From: CAWACP01 sp963780655
Lineage (GTDB): Bacteria; Acidobacteriota; Terriglobia; Bryobacterales; Bryobacteraceae
Assembly: GCA_963780655.1 (NCBI GenBank)
Contig: CAWACP010000016.1
Location: 1-64,000 of the forward strand
DNA length: 64,000 bases
Direction: 5' to 3'
Each line of letters starts with the position of its first letter. The first letter of the stretch is position 1. Below the pieces are notes generated by a model that saw only the letters and a program-made list of their open reading frames with translations, had not been told where the DNA came from and searched no databases. The position numbers were made by a program, and so were the translations under genes. This document shows, one piece after another, positions 63,986-64,000 of this stretch.

Positions 63986-64000
63986 ACGATTACCTTTACG

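Overview
The window looks like a chromosomal segment of a GC-rich acidobacterium of the Solibacter/Bryobacter type. The evidence is two very large Oar-like TonB-dependent receptors with an N-terminal carboxypeptidase-regulatory-like domain, secreted proteins ending in the TIGR03437 domain, CRTAC1 (FG-GAP plus ASPIC/UnbV) proteins beside TPR proteins, a Ser/Thr kinase fused to a PD40 propeller, a malectin protein with an N-terminal DNA-binding-like domain, and many decayed gene fragments. No rRNA is present, and the only tRNA is a 3' end at the left edge.

Layout. 1-9.8 kb: tRNA end, a collapsed short-chain dehydrogenase, a Fic protein with a 24-bp repeat array upstream, an IS21 remnant, a degenerate CRISPR-like repeat pair, a receptor kinase, and a beta-helix protein broken at a poly-G tract. 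9.8-19 kb: an ECF sigma / zinc-finger anti-sigma / membrane protein operon divergent from a receptor, beta-helix protein and GH-D-like glycosidase operon (polysaccharide uptake and breakdown). 19-33 kb: a VOC protein, a GH38 mannosidase remnant, a second receptor, TPR and CRTAC1 set, the malectin protein and a CRTAC1 pseudogene. 33-40.4 kb: small proteins and a complete tripartite RND efflux operon. 40.5-47.2 kb: hypC, hypD and an hyhB-cNMP-hyhG-hyhS-hyhL-protease operon for a group 3b NAD(P)-linked [NiFe] hydrogenase. 47.2-49.1 kb: gene fragments only. 49.1-54.4 kb: a disulfide oxidoreductase pair, a LuxR-type HTH protein and a TIGR03437 protein. 55-60.1 kb: a tightly overlapping four-gene operon. 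60.2-64 kb: a decayed phosphoesterase and a sulfotransferase-like protein.

The most exciting region is 55067-60127. It encodes an APS-kinase-like domain fused to a PEP-synthase-like domain, a class I glutamine amidotransferase, a sugar-nucleotide-type nucleotidyltransferase and a SAM methyltransferase. This is the enzyme set known from Campylobacter jejuni Cj1415-Cj1418 plus a methyltransferase, which makes the CDP-activated phosphoramidate used for O-methyl phosphoramidate capsule decoration. I infer a phosphoramidate pathway in this bacterium with the first and last kinases fused into one polypeptide. A sulfotransferase-fold protein nearby could be a transferase, because the C. jejuni end product is a 3'-phosphonucleotide.

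A second novelty is a dispersed repeat of about 130-150 bp, present three times (32.9, 48.5 and 52.0 kb), conserved also at the amino-acid level in one frame. Pseudogenisation is extensive: about 18 recognisable broken genes or fragments lie between intact operons.
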